A stretch of 18,593 nucleotides of DNA, taken from assembly GCA_000432335.1 (NCBI GenBank), contig HF995371.1:54903-73495 (forward strand), written 5' to 3'. Below the pieces are notes generated by a model. That model searched no databases. It had not been told where the DNA came from and saw nothing but the letters and a program-made list of their open reading frames with translations. Positions 1 through 7,246 of the stretch are shown here, piece by piece. The stretch comes from Firmicutes bacterium CAG:646. Its GTDB lineage: Bacteria > Bacillota > Clostridia > Lachnospirales > Lachnospiraceae. The position numbers and the translations under genes were made by a program. Position 1 is the stretch's first letter, and each line of letters begins with the position of its first letter.

Positions 1-1793
1 TTTGGACGAAAGGATACCTGTCTTTCATTGATTTCCTTAATGATCTCCGGCTCTACTTTGAAATTTCTCTCCATATCCATCAGACCATTGATTTCCTGCT
101 GTACATCAGAAACCTGTGTATAGCAGAATCCGCATACATAAGGAATTTCTTTTACCGCAGTGGTAATCTCGTCAAAACGGCGGATAAACTCCTCTTTCGT
201 GTTCACTTTATTTCCATATCCCCATCCGGAATCATCATTATTAAATGCGATTCCACCATATTCGCTTATAATCACCGGCTGTCCTTTATGCTGATAGCCA
301 TTGGCAAAAGCTGATTTGCTGGTGCTGTGATAAACCTCCGTAGACATAATGTCATCTTTGCACTCCACATATCTGTCTTTAAGGATTCTTCCCAGTTCTT
401 CATAATCATGCAGGGTAATGATATCGGAAACGGTATGCTCCCAACCGTCGTTTACAATTACCGGACGATGTTTGTCCAAGCTCTTTGTCAGATAGTAAAC
501 CGCCTCTGTGAAGTTTTGCTCCACCTTTCTGGTCTCGATCTGGCTTACGCCCCAGGATTCATTAAATGGAGTCCAGGTAATAATACAGGGATGATTGTAA
601 TTCTGTTTTACAATTTCCATCCACTCTCTGACAAATTCACTCACTGCATAATCCGTATACTGGTAAGCGGCAGCCATCTCGCTCCACACCAACATCCCTT
701 TTACATCACACCAATACAGGAATCTTTCATCTTCAATCTTCTGATGTTTTCTCAGTCCATTGTAACCCAAAGCCTGAATCTTCTCAATATCTTCGATCAG
801 CGCCTCCTCACTGGGCGGTGTCAAATGAGAATCTTTCCAATATCCCTGATCCAGAATCAACCTCTGATAAATCGGACGACCGTTCAGCAACACATTAGAA
901 CCCTCAATGCGAATATCTCTCATGGCAAAATAAGAACCTACCGTGTCCGTCACTTCTCCCTGGAACATCACTTCAAACTTAATATCATACAATTCCGGTT
1001 CTTCCGGAGACCACGCCCGTACGCCCCATTCCAGCCCGAAATCATTATTCCGCAGGAATACATCGGCTCTCGCCTCCACATGCTCCGCCGTAACAGCCGT
1101 GAGCACTTTCGTCACCGGTACCCCTTTGAAAGAAACAGATGCTGCCACCAGAAGATTTTCTCCCATGATACTTTCCGGCGCCTCCACCTCATATTCCAGA
1201 TCCAGAGCATGACCTTCCATATCAGGCGTCATTTTCACACTTTTCAGATGAATCTTGGGAACGTACTCACTCCACACCGTTTTCCAGATACCGGTTGTCT
1301 GCACATACCAGCATCCAAAATTCTTATCGATCCAGCGCTGCTTTCCTCTCGGCTGCTGCATATCAAAAGAATCTTCCACCTTCACCACCAGTTCATTTTC
1401 TCCGTCCCGAACTACCGAAGTAAGATCAAAAGAAAATCTTGCGTAACCACCCCGGTGACTGCCTACATACTGACCATTTACCCAAACCTTTGTGATAAAA
1501 TCACTGCCTTCAAAATGAAGCACATAATTTTCCTTTTCCAGTCTGCTTCCATCCACCTGAAAACTTCTTCTGTACCAGATGTGATCATGGCGGGCTTCAT
1601 CCTGAATCCCACTCATTTTTGTTTCATAAGTAAATGGCACCTGAATGGTCATCGTGCCCTTAAAATCTCTGTACCATCCCTCCTGCTCTCCACTGCGGGC
1701 ATCATCAAAGGCAAAATCCCACGCTCCATTCAAATTCTCCCAGTTATCCCGCACAAACTGCGGTCTTGGATAATCCTTTCTGTAACACTCCAT
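1..1793 (-). CDS. Glycoside hydrolase family 2 enzyme, copy 1 (3' end cut by window edge)
   Basis: Exo-acting beta-glycosidase of the GH2 clan (beta-galactosidase/beta-glucuronidase type). The frame runs from an ATG at 1793 (begins MECYRKDYPRPQF) to the left edge without a stop; compared with the second copy in this window only about four codons are missing. The start is fixed by GGAGGG seven bases upstream. Layout is N-terminal jelly-roll sugar-binding domain, Ig-like domain, then TIM barrel. The acid/base motif TPFNESWG and nucleophile motif SEYGG are both present. There is no signal peptide, so it should act in the cytoplasm on imported oligosaccharides. By eye roughly four of five residues match the GH2 at 3576-5381, so the two are recent paralogues. 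It has its own promoter and operator and appears to start a unit. The exact sugar specificity cannot be read from the sequence. Confidence 0.93.
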   Translation of the reverse strand, partial: MECYRKDYPRPQFVRDNWENLNGAWDFAFDDARSGEQEGWYRDFKGTMTIQVPFTYETKMSGIQDEARHDHIWYRRSFQVDGSRLEKENYVLHFEGSDFITKVWVNGQYVGSHRGGYARFSFDLTSVVRDGENELVVKVEDSFDMQQPRGKQRWIDKNFGCWYVQTTGIWKTVWSEYVPKIHLKSVKMTPDMEGHALDLEYEVEAPESIMGENLLVAASVSFKGVPVTKVLTAVTAEHVEARADVFLRNNDFGLEWGVRAWSPEEPELYDIKFEVMFQGEVTDTVGSYFAMRDIRIEGSNVLLNGRPIYQRLILDQGYWKDSHLTPPSEEALIEDIEKIQALGYNGLRKHQKIEDERFLYWCDVKGMLVWSEMAAAYQYTDYAVSEFVREWMEIVKQNYNHPCIITWTPFNESWGVSQIETRKVEQNFTEAVYYLTKSLDKHRPVIVNDGWEHTVSDIITLHDYEELGRILKDRYVECKDDIMSTEVYHSTSKSAFANGYQHKGQPVIISEYGGIAFNNDDSGWGYGNKVNTKEEFIRRFDEITTAVKEIPYVCGFCYTQVSDVQQEINGLMDMERNFKVEPEIIKEINERQVSFRP

Positions 1794-1821
1794 GCAAAAA
1801 CCCTCCGCTTTCCAATACATT

Positions 1822-1840
1822 TAAACAGTATTTTTGTTTA
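1822..1840. promoter_or_regulatory. Operator candidate O1 (TAAACA-N7-TGTTTA) for GH2 copy 1
   Basis: The half-sites TAAACA (1822-1827) and TGTTTA (1835-1840) are perfect inverted repeats separated by seven bases. The site begins nine bases downstream of the -10 box, so it covers roughly +3 to +21 of the transcript, a position typical of a repressor. The same motif occurs four times in front of the binding-protein gene that starts at 9606, once at the same distance from its -10 box. The binding protein is unknown; AT-rich inverted repeats of this kind would fit a ROK- or LacI-type sugar repressor, but that is inference. Confidence 0.6.
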
Positions 1841-1849
1841 TTTAATTGG

Positions 1850-1877
1850 ATTATACCTCATATATTGGGTTTGTCAA
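1850..1877 (-). promoter_or_regulatory. Consensus sigma-A promoter for GH2 copy 1
   Basis: On the minus strand a perfect -35 TTGACA (1872-1877) is followed after 16 bases by a perfect -10 TATAAT (1850-1855). Transcription would start near 1843, giving a leader of about 50 bases with the O1 operator at its start. Confidence 0.85.
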
Positions 1878-1881
1878 CTTA

Positions 1882-1900
1882 ATTTTGTGAATCACAAAAT
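1882..1900. promoter_or_regulatory. Perfect 19-bp palindrome upstream of the GH2 copy 1 promoter
   Basis: ATTTTGTGA-A-TCACAAAAT is a perfect inverted repeat with one central base, ending four bases upstream of the -35 box. This is where an activator contacting RNA polymerase would bind, so it is a candidate activator site separate from O1. It contains TGTGA/TCACA half-sites but with a one-base gap rather than the six of a classical CRP site. Confidence 0.45.
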
Positions 1901-1913
1901 GTTTTCCATTATT

Positions 1914-1932
1914 TATACAGTAATATTGTCCA
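1914..1932. promoter_or_regulatory. Weak upstream copy of the TAAACA-N7-TGTTTA motif
   Basis: TATACA (1914-1919), seven bases beginning GTA, then TGTCCA (1927-1932) match the operator consensus at nine of twelve half-site positions. It lies about 92 bp from O1 and could be an auxiliary site for looping. In AT-rich DNA such a match may be chance. Confidence 0.25.
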
Positions 1933-2050
1933 TTTGCAGGTGTAAACAACATGAATACTGTTACTTTCCCAGGAAATATGGTTTTATGGTTTTTCCCCAT
2001 CCATCACCAACCAAAATCAGAATCGATACCGGTTCACACTCGGATCTTTT

Positions 2051-2221
2051 CAAAAAATAACGGATCTGTCGCTTTAAGTATAACTCAGAAATATTTATAT
2101 ATTTTTAGCGAATTTGCCGAGCACATCTTTGAGATTTTAGACTCAAAATGAGCGCAGACCGAACATAAAATATATAAATATTCTGAATATGCAATCACTG
2201 CAACAGCTCCGTTATTTTTCG
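2051..2221. repeat. Large imperfect palindrome (about 170 bp), MITE-like or structured RNA element
   Basis: The left arm starts with AAAAAATAACGGATCTGT (about 2052-2069) and the right arm ends with the reverse complement of AAAAATAACGGAGCTGT (about 2204-2220). Inside them, 2086-2105 and 2167-2185 are inverted copies of a 19-20 base CAGAAATATTTATATATTTT stretch differing by one base. At the centre TTTGAG and CTCAAA form a small hairpin around eight bases. The arms are symmetrical about position 2136. No reading frame fills it and no transposase is nearby. It may be a non-autonomous dispersed repeat or a long structured transcript; I cannot tell which from one copy. Confidence 0.6.
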
Positions 2222-2502
2222 ATAATATTTAAAATATTTTTGGGCATATACTATGTGCATCCTGCGAAAACACCCAAATCTATTGGAAAAACTCAGGAAA
2301 AATCATAATTTTTCAGCAATTTTGGGTATTCATATATCGTATAACCGTATTCATCCAAAATTTCAGAAGATTTTTGGGTTATTTTCAAATTAATCTCTCC
2401 ATATACCCAGCGTCTAAAATAAAATGTACCAAAAAAGAAACTCCCCTCCTGCACCACACAATTTTTTCTAAAACACATGAAAAGGTTTCTTCCCTAACAC
2501 CC
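2222..2502. other. AT-rich intergenic DNA between the palindrome and the arsR-type gene
   Basis: No convincing gene. A 61-codon minus-strand frame (2293-2478) exists, but its only Shine-Dalgarno-like sequence is about 12 bases from the ATG and its product is not recognisable. The stretch holds a 7-bp hairpin GAAAAAT-CATA-ATTTTTC (2297-2314) and three copies of a short TTTTGGG word. A possible weak terminator for the arsR-type gene is the pairing of 2485-2491 with 2435-2441 followed by a T run on the minus strand, but its loop is over 40 bases. Confidence 0.4.
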
Positions 2503-3423
2503 TCAATATTCCACCGTCAAAATAATATCCTGATCGTAATCCCCAAAATGTTTCCCAAACAAATTAAACCCGCCCACATAATGAGCATCCGGCTTATTTC
2601 CAATTCTCACCGCCACATAAGACCGCTCCATCAATTCCAGATCAGCCACAGTAATATCTGACAATTTCTGCCCATTCAGAAAGGTTCCATTTTCACACAC
2701 TTCCCAAACTACCTGAATCCCATACTGGGTGAAGCCATTGGGCCAATCTGGGGGATTCAGCCGCCCTCTTCTGGCTCCAAAATCTCCCGGGCAGGTCCAT
2801 GTACCGCATTCCTTCCCATTGATCCACACGGTAATATCCGATTTCCAGTTTTCCCGATAGCCGGGAGCCTCTGAACAGATTTCCATAGACACCGAAACTC
2901 TTTTCGCTTTTCGATTTCTTGGCACTCCGTTGGCAAACTTGTATTCCACATAGCCAGAAGAAGTCCACAACATTCCCGCCTGCATCCTCTCAGGATAAAA
3001 GAAACAGTACTCAATATCTTCATTCCCAATACAGCCATTCGGTCCGTACATCCCACAAGTAGGCGTAATCTGACAGCTGGTAAATGCTCCTACCGGCATT
3101 TCCTCACTGAATACTTCTGTGACATTCGTATTTTTCTTCACCAGATTAATCGTCACATGATCCACTTTCCGGGTGCAAAGCCGCGTATTTCCCCGGGTTC
3201 CCGGCTGCTCTTCTATTCGGATCAGCCCCGCCTCCTCCAGAATCTTCAGATGAAATGCCGTACTGGATGCAGGAAGCTCCAGCTTTCTTGCAATCTCTCC
3301 AATAATCAGACTCTCCTCATAAAGAAGCTGCAGAATCTTTAAGCGGATGGGAGAAGACAACGCCTTTCCCAAATCGCAAAGTTCATCCATCGCTTCCATA
3401 TCATAATCTTTTACCTTTGCCAT
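2503..3423 (-). CDS. ArsR-type winged-helix regulator fused to a C-terminal, cysteine-rich putative sensor domain
   Basis: A 306-residue protein. Residues about 12-90 form an ArsR-like winged helix: the segment LGKALSSPIRLKILQLL leads into a helix-turn-helix ending PASSTAFHLKILEEAGLI, then a wing with R77 and R81. The remaining two thirds are not part of classical ArsR proteins (usually about 100 residues). This part looks beta-rich (segments such as SDITVWINGKECGTW and TQYGIQVVWEV) and has many Cys residues, with C117, C123, C131 and C140 clustered around CGMYGPNGCIG. Such long ArsR proteins are met beside glycosidase genes in Clostridia, so a sugar- or metal-sensing role is plausible but inferred. 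The start at 3423 is set by GGGAGGG five bases upstream. It is transcribed alone from its own promoter, between two GH2 paralogues. Target genes are unknown. Confidence 0.85.
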   Translation of the reverse strand: MAKVKDYDMEAMDELCDLGKALSSPIRLKILQLLYEESLIIGEIARKLELPASSTAFHLKILEEAGLIRIEEQPGTRGNTRLCTRKVDHVTINLVKKNTNVTEVFSEEMPVGAFTSCQITPTCGMYGPNGCIGNEDIEYCFFYPERMQAGMLWTSSGYVEYKFANGVPRNRKAKRVSVSMEICSEAPGYRENWKSDITVWINGKECGTWTCPGDFGARRGRLNPPDWPNGFTQYGIQVVWEVCENGTFLNGQKLSDITVADLELMERSYVAVRIGNKPDAHYVGGFNLFGKHFGDYDQDIILTVEY

Positions 3424-3464
3424 CGTGACCCTCCCACATTTTTAATCTGACACGCTTTCCTTTC

Positions 3465-3493
3465 ATTTTATACGAAAAGCGAGCTTTTCTCAA
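3465..3493 (-). promoter_or_regulatory. Promoter of the arsR-type regulator
   Basis: Minus-strand -35 TTGAGA (3488-3493) and -10 TAAAAT (3465-3470) are separated by 17 bases. The leader to the ATG at 3423 is about 35 bases. The spacer contains a perfect palindrome. Confidence 0.7.
3474..3489. promoter_or_regulatory. Palindromic operator candidate inside the arsR-type promoter spacer
   Basis: GAAAAGC-GA-GCTTTTC is a perfect 7-bp inverted repeat lying between the -35 and -10 boxes. A dimeric winged-helix protein bound here would block RNA polymerase, so autoregulation by the adjacent gene product is the simplest reading. No other copy of this palindrome was noticed in the window. Confidence 0.5.
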
Positions 3494-3520
3494 TAGCTAA
3501 CATCAAACTGTCCAAGATAC

Positions 3521-3565
3521 AAAAACCCCGCCTGATGTATCACCCATACGCCAGGCGGGATTTTT
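3521..3565 (-). terminator. Rho-independent terminator after GH2 copy 2 (bidirectional shape)
   Basis: CCCGCCTG (3527-3534) pairs with CAGGCGGG (3552-3559), with an inner GTAT/ATAC pairing across the loop. The stem is flanked by a run of A on one side and T on the other, so it has a T tail in both directions. On the minus strand it lies ten bases after the GH2 stop at 3576 and ends the long transporter operon. Confidence 0.9.
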
Positions 3566-3575
3566 GCATCTTTTC

Positions 3576-5381
3576 CTACATAAAAGATCTCCAATATCCT
3601 ATTTTTCTTTCATTAATCTCTCTGATAACTTCTGGATCTACTTTGAAATTTCTTTCCATGTCCATCAGACCATTAATTTCCTGCTGTACATCAGATACCT
3701 GCGTATAGCAAAAACCACATACATAAGGAATCTCTTTCACTCCCGTTGTAATTTCATCAAAACGTTTCACAAACTCCTCTTTCGTATTTACCTTATTTCC
3801 ATAACCCCATCCGGAATCATCATTATTAAAAGCAATGCCGCCATATTCGCTGATAATAATCGGCTGACCTTTATACTGATAACCATTTGCCATGGCTGAT
3901 TTGTGGTTGCTATGATATACTTCTGTTGTCAAAATCTGATCTTTACAGTCGATATATCTGTTTTTCAGGATTTCTCCCACTTCTTCATAGTCATGAAGGG
4001 TGATAATATCAGAAACCGTATGTTCCCATCCGTCATTTACAATCACCGGACGATACTTATCTATACTTTTCGTCAGATAATAAATAGCCTCCGTAAAGTG
4101 CTGTTCCTGCTTCCTCGTCTCTATATGGCTCACTCCCCAGGATTCATTAAACGGAGTCCAGGTAATGATGCACGGATGGTTATAATTCTGTTTGACAATC
4201 TCCATCCATTCTCTGGTAAATTCTTGTACTGCATAATCCGTATATTGATATGCCGCCGCAACTTCACTCCACACCAGCATACCCTTCACATCACACCAAT
4301 ACAAAAATCTCTCATCTTCTGTTTTCTGATGTTTCCGCAATCCATTATATCCCAACGCATGAATCTTATCGATATCCTCAATCAGCGCTTCTTCACTGGG
4401 CGGCGTCAGATGGGAATCCTTCCAATATCCCTGATCCAAAATCAACCTCTGATACAGCGGACGTCCATTTAACAAAATATTCGGTCCATCAATACGGATT
4501 TCCCTCATGGCAAAATAGGAACCCACTTCATCCACCACTTCTCCACGGCAAATCACCTGAAATTCAACATCATACAGATCTGGCTCTTCCGGAGACCAGC
4601 TTCTCACACCCCATTCCAGACCATGATCGTTATGTCTCAAAAATATATCTGCACGCGCCTCCACGTGACCGGAAGTCACTGCCGTAATCACTTTGCTCAC
4701 CGGAACACCTTTAAAGGAAACCGCTGCAGATACCAAAAGCTCTTCTCCCATCAAATTCTCCGGAGCGTCCACCTCATATTCCAGTTCCAAAGCATGTTCC
4801 TCCATATTCGGAGTCATTTTTACCGCTTTCAGATTCACCTTCGGTACATATTCACTCCATACCGTTTTCCAGATACCTGTTGTCTGCACATACCAACAGC
4901 CAAAATTTTTGTCAATCCAGCGTTGCTTTCCTCTTGGCTGCTGCATATCAAAGGAATCCTCCACTTTCACAACAAGCTCATTTTCCCCGTCTTTCAGCAG
5001 CGCACTGATATCAAAATCAAATCGGGCATATCCCCCTCTGTGGCTTCCTGCATATTGACCATTGACCCATACTTTTGTGACAAAATCGCTTCCCTCAAAG
5101 TGAATCACATAATTATTCTTCTCCAATTTCCCTGCATCTACCTGAATCTGCCGTCTGTACCAGATATTATCATGGCGTCCCTCATCCCGAATCCCACTCA
5201 TTTTCGTCTCATAAGTAAACGGAACCTGAATCGTCAGATTTCCTTTGAACCCTTCATACCATCTTTCTTTTTCGCCACAGTTTTTGTCGTCAAATGCAAA
5301 ATCCCAGGTTCCATTAAGATTTTCCCAGTTTTTTCTCACAAACTGCGTTCTCGGATAATCCTTTACATAACACTTAACCAT
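3576..5381 (-). CDS. Glycoside hydrolase family 2 enzyme, copy 2
   Basis: A complete 601-residue GH2 beta-glycosidase. Residues 1-185 are the jelly-roll sugar-binding domain (FEGSDFVTKVWVNGQYAGSHRGGY, about 95-118). About 186-290 is the Ig-like domain and 295-590 the TIM barrel. E413 in TPFNESWG should be the acid/base and E512 in SEYGG the nucleophile. It lacks the extra C-terminal domains of LacZ-type enzymes and any signal peptide, so it acts in the cytoplasm. Substrate is uncertain: beta-galactosidase, beta-glucuronidase and beta-galacturonidase activities all occur in GH2. It is the last gene of the operon starting at 9606, 15 bases after the acyltransferase stop, with GGAGG nine bases before its ATG. 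Confidence 0.95.
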   Translation of the reverse strand: MVKCYVKDYPRTQFVRKNWENLNGTWDFAFDDKNCGEKERWYEGFKGNLTIQVPFTYETKMSGIRDEGRHDNIWYRRQIQVDAGKLEKNNYVIHFEGSDFVTKVWVNGQYAGSHRGGYARFDFDISALLKDGENELVVKVEDSFDMQQPRGKQRWIDKNFGCWYVQTTGIWKTVWSEYVPKVNLKAVKMTPNMEEHALELEYEVDAPENLMGEELLVSAAVSFKGVPVSKVITAVTSGHVEARADIFLRHNDHGLEWGVRSWSPEEPDLYDVEFQVICRGEVVDEVGSYFAMREIRIDGPNILLNGRPLYQRLILDQGYWKDSHLTPPSEEALIEDIDKIHALGYNGLRKHQKTEDERFLYWCDVKGMLVWSEVAAAYQYTDYAVQEFTREWMEIVKQNYNHPCIITWTPFNESWGVSHIETRKQEQHFTEAIYYLTKSIDKYRPVIVNDGWEHTVSDIITLHDYEEVGEILKNRYIDCKDQILTTEVYHSNHKSAMANGYQYKGQPIIISEYGGIAFNNDDSGWGYGNKVNTKEEFVKRFDEITTGVKEIPYVCGFCYTQVSDVQQEINGLMDMERNFKVDPEVIREINERKIGYWRSFM

Positions 5382-5396
5382 ACTTATTTTCCTCCA

Positions 5397-6410
5397 CTAT
5401 TTCACAATACTTTTTGTTTTTCCCTCTCTTAACCATTCCAGATAAGAAATCACCAAAATCACCACTACAAAAAATCCATACGCATATCCTTCGGAACGGA
5501 AACTAAAATGTGAACCATCCAGCGCAAAAATCAAAAGATTGCTCAGCAAAAGATAATACAAGGAAGACTTCCCTACCTTCTCCAGCCATGCGGCTATCCA
5601 ACTGATCATTTTGCATTTTTCATGATTCTTCTCCAGTCCCACTGAAATCAGGTAATACGCGTATACCAGCACGCTTCCTCCGCCAAGAAACATCCATGAC
5701 AGCGGAAAACGCTCCGGCAAATATCCATGCCTCACCCAAAACACAACACACGGAGAACTTATCCCTATCGTCCCCAGCATGATCCACTTGCTCCACACCT
5801 TATCTTTCCTGCACATCCATATTCCCCAGACAAAGTATACGAAATATTGCAGAACAGGGAATGTGGTAAAATCCCCAGACCCAACCAAAAGCGCCAGCCA
5901 GGAATTATGTACATTTTCATACGGTATCCAACACAAAACCCCGCTTAATAAAATTCCGCCCAAAAGAATCCAAACATTTATCCGCTTCAACACCGGATAT
6001 GCGAGAATCCCCACAAGCATCAAAACCGCAAAAGACGCAAGAAATTCAGACCATCCAGGGAATTTCTCCAAAAATAAAACTTCTGTAATAAAATCCCAGC
6101 GAAATATCTTCTGTTCCACAAACGCCACATAGGCGATACCCGAAATATAAAACGCCGCCAAAAGACGCACAGCATTTTTCAGCATTTTCCCGGCGCTCTC
6201 TTTCCACTCTTTTCTGTAATAGGCTATATCGCTCACATATCCGAAGCAAAACAAAAAACCGGAAAACGTCGCCAAATTAATCACATCTGCCAGAATCTTC
6301 TGCACACCTTCTGTTTCATTTCCAAAAAACTGAATGCAATGACACAAAATCATTGTCACCGTAAGAATCCCCTTGCAGATATCTATTTCTCTTCTTCGTC
6401 CTGTCCCCAT
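5397..6410 (-). CDS. Acyltransferase-3-like integral membrane protein
   Basis: A 337-residue protein with about ten hydrophobic segments. The N-terminus RRREIDICKGILTVTMILCH matches the opening of acyltransferase family 3: basic residues, an I-D pair, then a His (H24) in the first membrane helix. Family members move acetyl or other acyl groups onto sugars or surface polymers in the cytoplasmic membrane. Its start lies four bases after the upstream permease stop, with a weak AAAGG eight bases before the ATG inside the permease's final codons, suggesting coupled translation. A membrane acyltransferase is unusual inside a sugar-uptake operon. Its job here is unknown; it could modify an imported or surface glycan, or be an acyltransferase-like protein with another role. 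Confidence 0.75.
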   Translation of the reverse strand: MGTGRRREIDICKGILTVTMILCHCIQFFGNETEGVQKILADVINLATFSGFLFCFGYVSDIAYYRKEWKESAGKMLKNAVRLLAAFYISGIAYVAFVEQKIFRWDFITEVLFLEKFPGWSEFLASFAVLMLVGILAYPVLKRINVWILLGGILLSGVLCWIPYENVHNSWLALLVGSGDFTTFPVLQYFVYFVWGIWMCRKDKVWSKWIMLGTIGISSPCVVFWVRHGYLPERFPLSWMFLGGGSVLVYAYYLISVGLEKNHEKCKMISWIAAWLEKVGKSSLYYLLLSNLLIFALDGSHFSFRSEGYAYGFFVVVILVISYLEWLREGKTKSIVK

Positions 6411-6414
6411 AAAA

Positions 6415-7245
6415 TCAGCCTTTTACTGCTCCAGATGTAATACCCGCAACAATCTGTTTTTCAAAAATAATATAAATAATAATCATCGGCAGAGACGCTA
6501 CCATACTTGCAGTCATCGGTCTTACATAATCCACCGTATAAGTACCGGCAAAGGTCGGAATACCAACCGGAAGCGTAAACAAATCATTGCTCATAGCACA
6601 AAGCAGCGGCCAAAGATAATTATTCCAGCTTCCCACGAAAGAGAAGATACAAACCGTTGCAATAATCGTTTTAGAAAGAGGAAGTACAATTTTGAAAAAT
6701 GTAGTAATTTCTCCTCCTCCATCAATTTTCACCGCTTCCAGCAGCTCATTCGGCAATCCTCTGAAGAAGGTAACCATAATAATCAAGTTCATAGAACCTG
6801 CAATCGCCGGAAGAATCATGCCCGCATAAGTATCGATCAGATTCATTCCATTCACCGTTATAAACAGAGGAACGATCGTTGCCTCACCCGGAACCATCAG
6901 CCCCAATAGAAAATACATAAAAAAACCTTTGCTTCCTTTAAATGGAAGCTTCGCAATCGCATAAGCAGCCATAGCCGAAAAAATTACCGTCAAAAGAGTA
7001 ACAACAACTGCGATCACCAAACTGTTTATCAGCCATGTAGGAACTTCTGAGTTCAAAATAATCGCGGGATAATTTTCCAGCGTATACGGCGGCGTAAACC
7101 AGTCGACCACTGATTTGATCTGCTTGCCTTCTTTCTGGAAAGATACTGCCAATGCCCATAAAATAGGTCCGATAAAAATAACTGCCAGCAAAATCGATAC
7201 CACGTTAAGCGCCCAATACCCCGCAGTCTTTTTTCTCATTGCCAT
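6415..7245 (-). CDS. ABC sugar transporter permease, MalG type (CUT1)
   Basis: A 276-residue inner-membrane permease with about six transmembrane helices. The cytoplasmic EAA loop, which contacts the ATPase, is at about 170-190 (ELLEAVKIDGGGEITTFFKI followed by VLP). The C-terminus ITSGAVKG is typical of MalG-like subunits. It pairs with the MalF-type permease upstream: that stop and this ATG are one base apart, with an A/G-rich site (AAAGGGGGAAG) in the last codons of the preceding gene. Together with the lipoprotein at 8224-9606 it forms one oligosaccharide importer. No ATPase gene is present here. Confidence 0.95.
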   Translation of the reverse strand: MAMRKKTAGYWALNVVSILLAVIFIGPILWALAVSFQKEGKQIKSVVDWFTPPYTLENYPAIILNSEVPTWLINSLVIAVVVTLLTVIFSAMAAYAIAKLPFKGSKGFFMYFLLGLMVPGEATIVPLFITVNGMNLIDTYAGMILPAIAGSMNLIIMVTFFRGLPNELLEAVKIDGGGEITTFFKIVLPLSKTIIATVCIFSFVGSWNNYLWPLLCAMSNDLFTLPVGIPTFAGTYTVDYVRPMTASMVASLPMIIIYIIFEKQIVAGITSGAVKG

Positions 7246-7246
7246 T

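Noticed and set aside
1943..1964. TAAACA...TGTTAC as another operator copy
   Set aside because: The gap is ten bases rather than seven, so it breaks the spacing rule shared by the other sites.
327..2060. 577-codon plus-strand frame
   Set aside because: It lies antisense to GH2 copy 1, its composition (His, Phe, Ile, Arg rich) is that of a complement frame, and it runs on into non-coding DNA. A similar plus-strand shadow covers GH2 copy 2.
2293..2478. 61-codon minus-strand frame as a small gene
   Set aside because: Its Shine-Dalgarno-like AGGGA is about 12 bases from the ATG, the product is not recognised, and no promoter is evident. The frame is more likely chance in AT-rich DNA or a remnant.
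2435..2491. Terminator for the arsR-type gene
   Set aside because: AAGAAAC/GTTTCTT can pair and a T run follows, but the loop exceeds 40 bases, so it is too weak to call.
3435..3465. Possible catabolite-responsive element (GGAAAGCGTGTCA) near the arsR-type promoter
   Set aside because: It does not align to the 14-base cre consensus without a gap; no convincing cre was found at any promoter in the window.
3640..3660. NFK tripeptide near the GH2 C-terminus (residues 578-580) as the N-x-K motif diagnostic of beta-glucuronidases
   Set aside because: It lies in the segment where many GH2 enzymes carry RKPK-type sequence after the barrel, so its position does not clearly match the N-x-K motif. 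It cannot be used to assign specificity.
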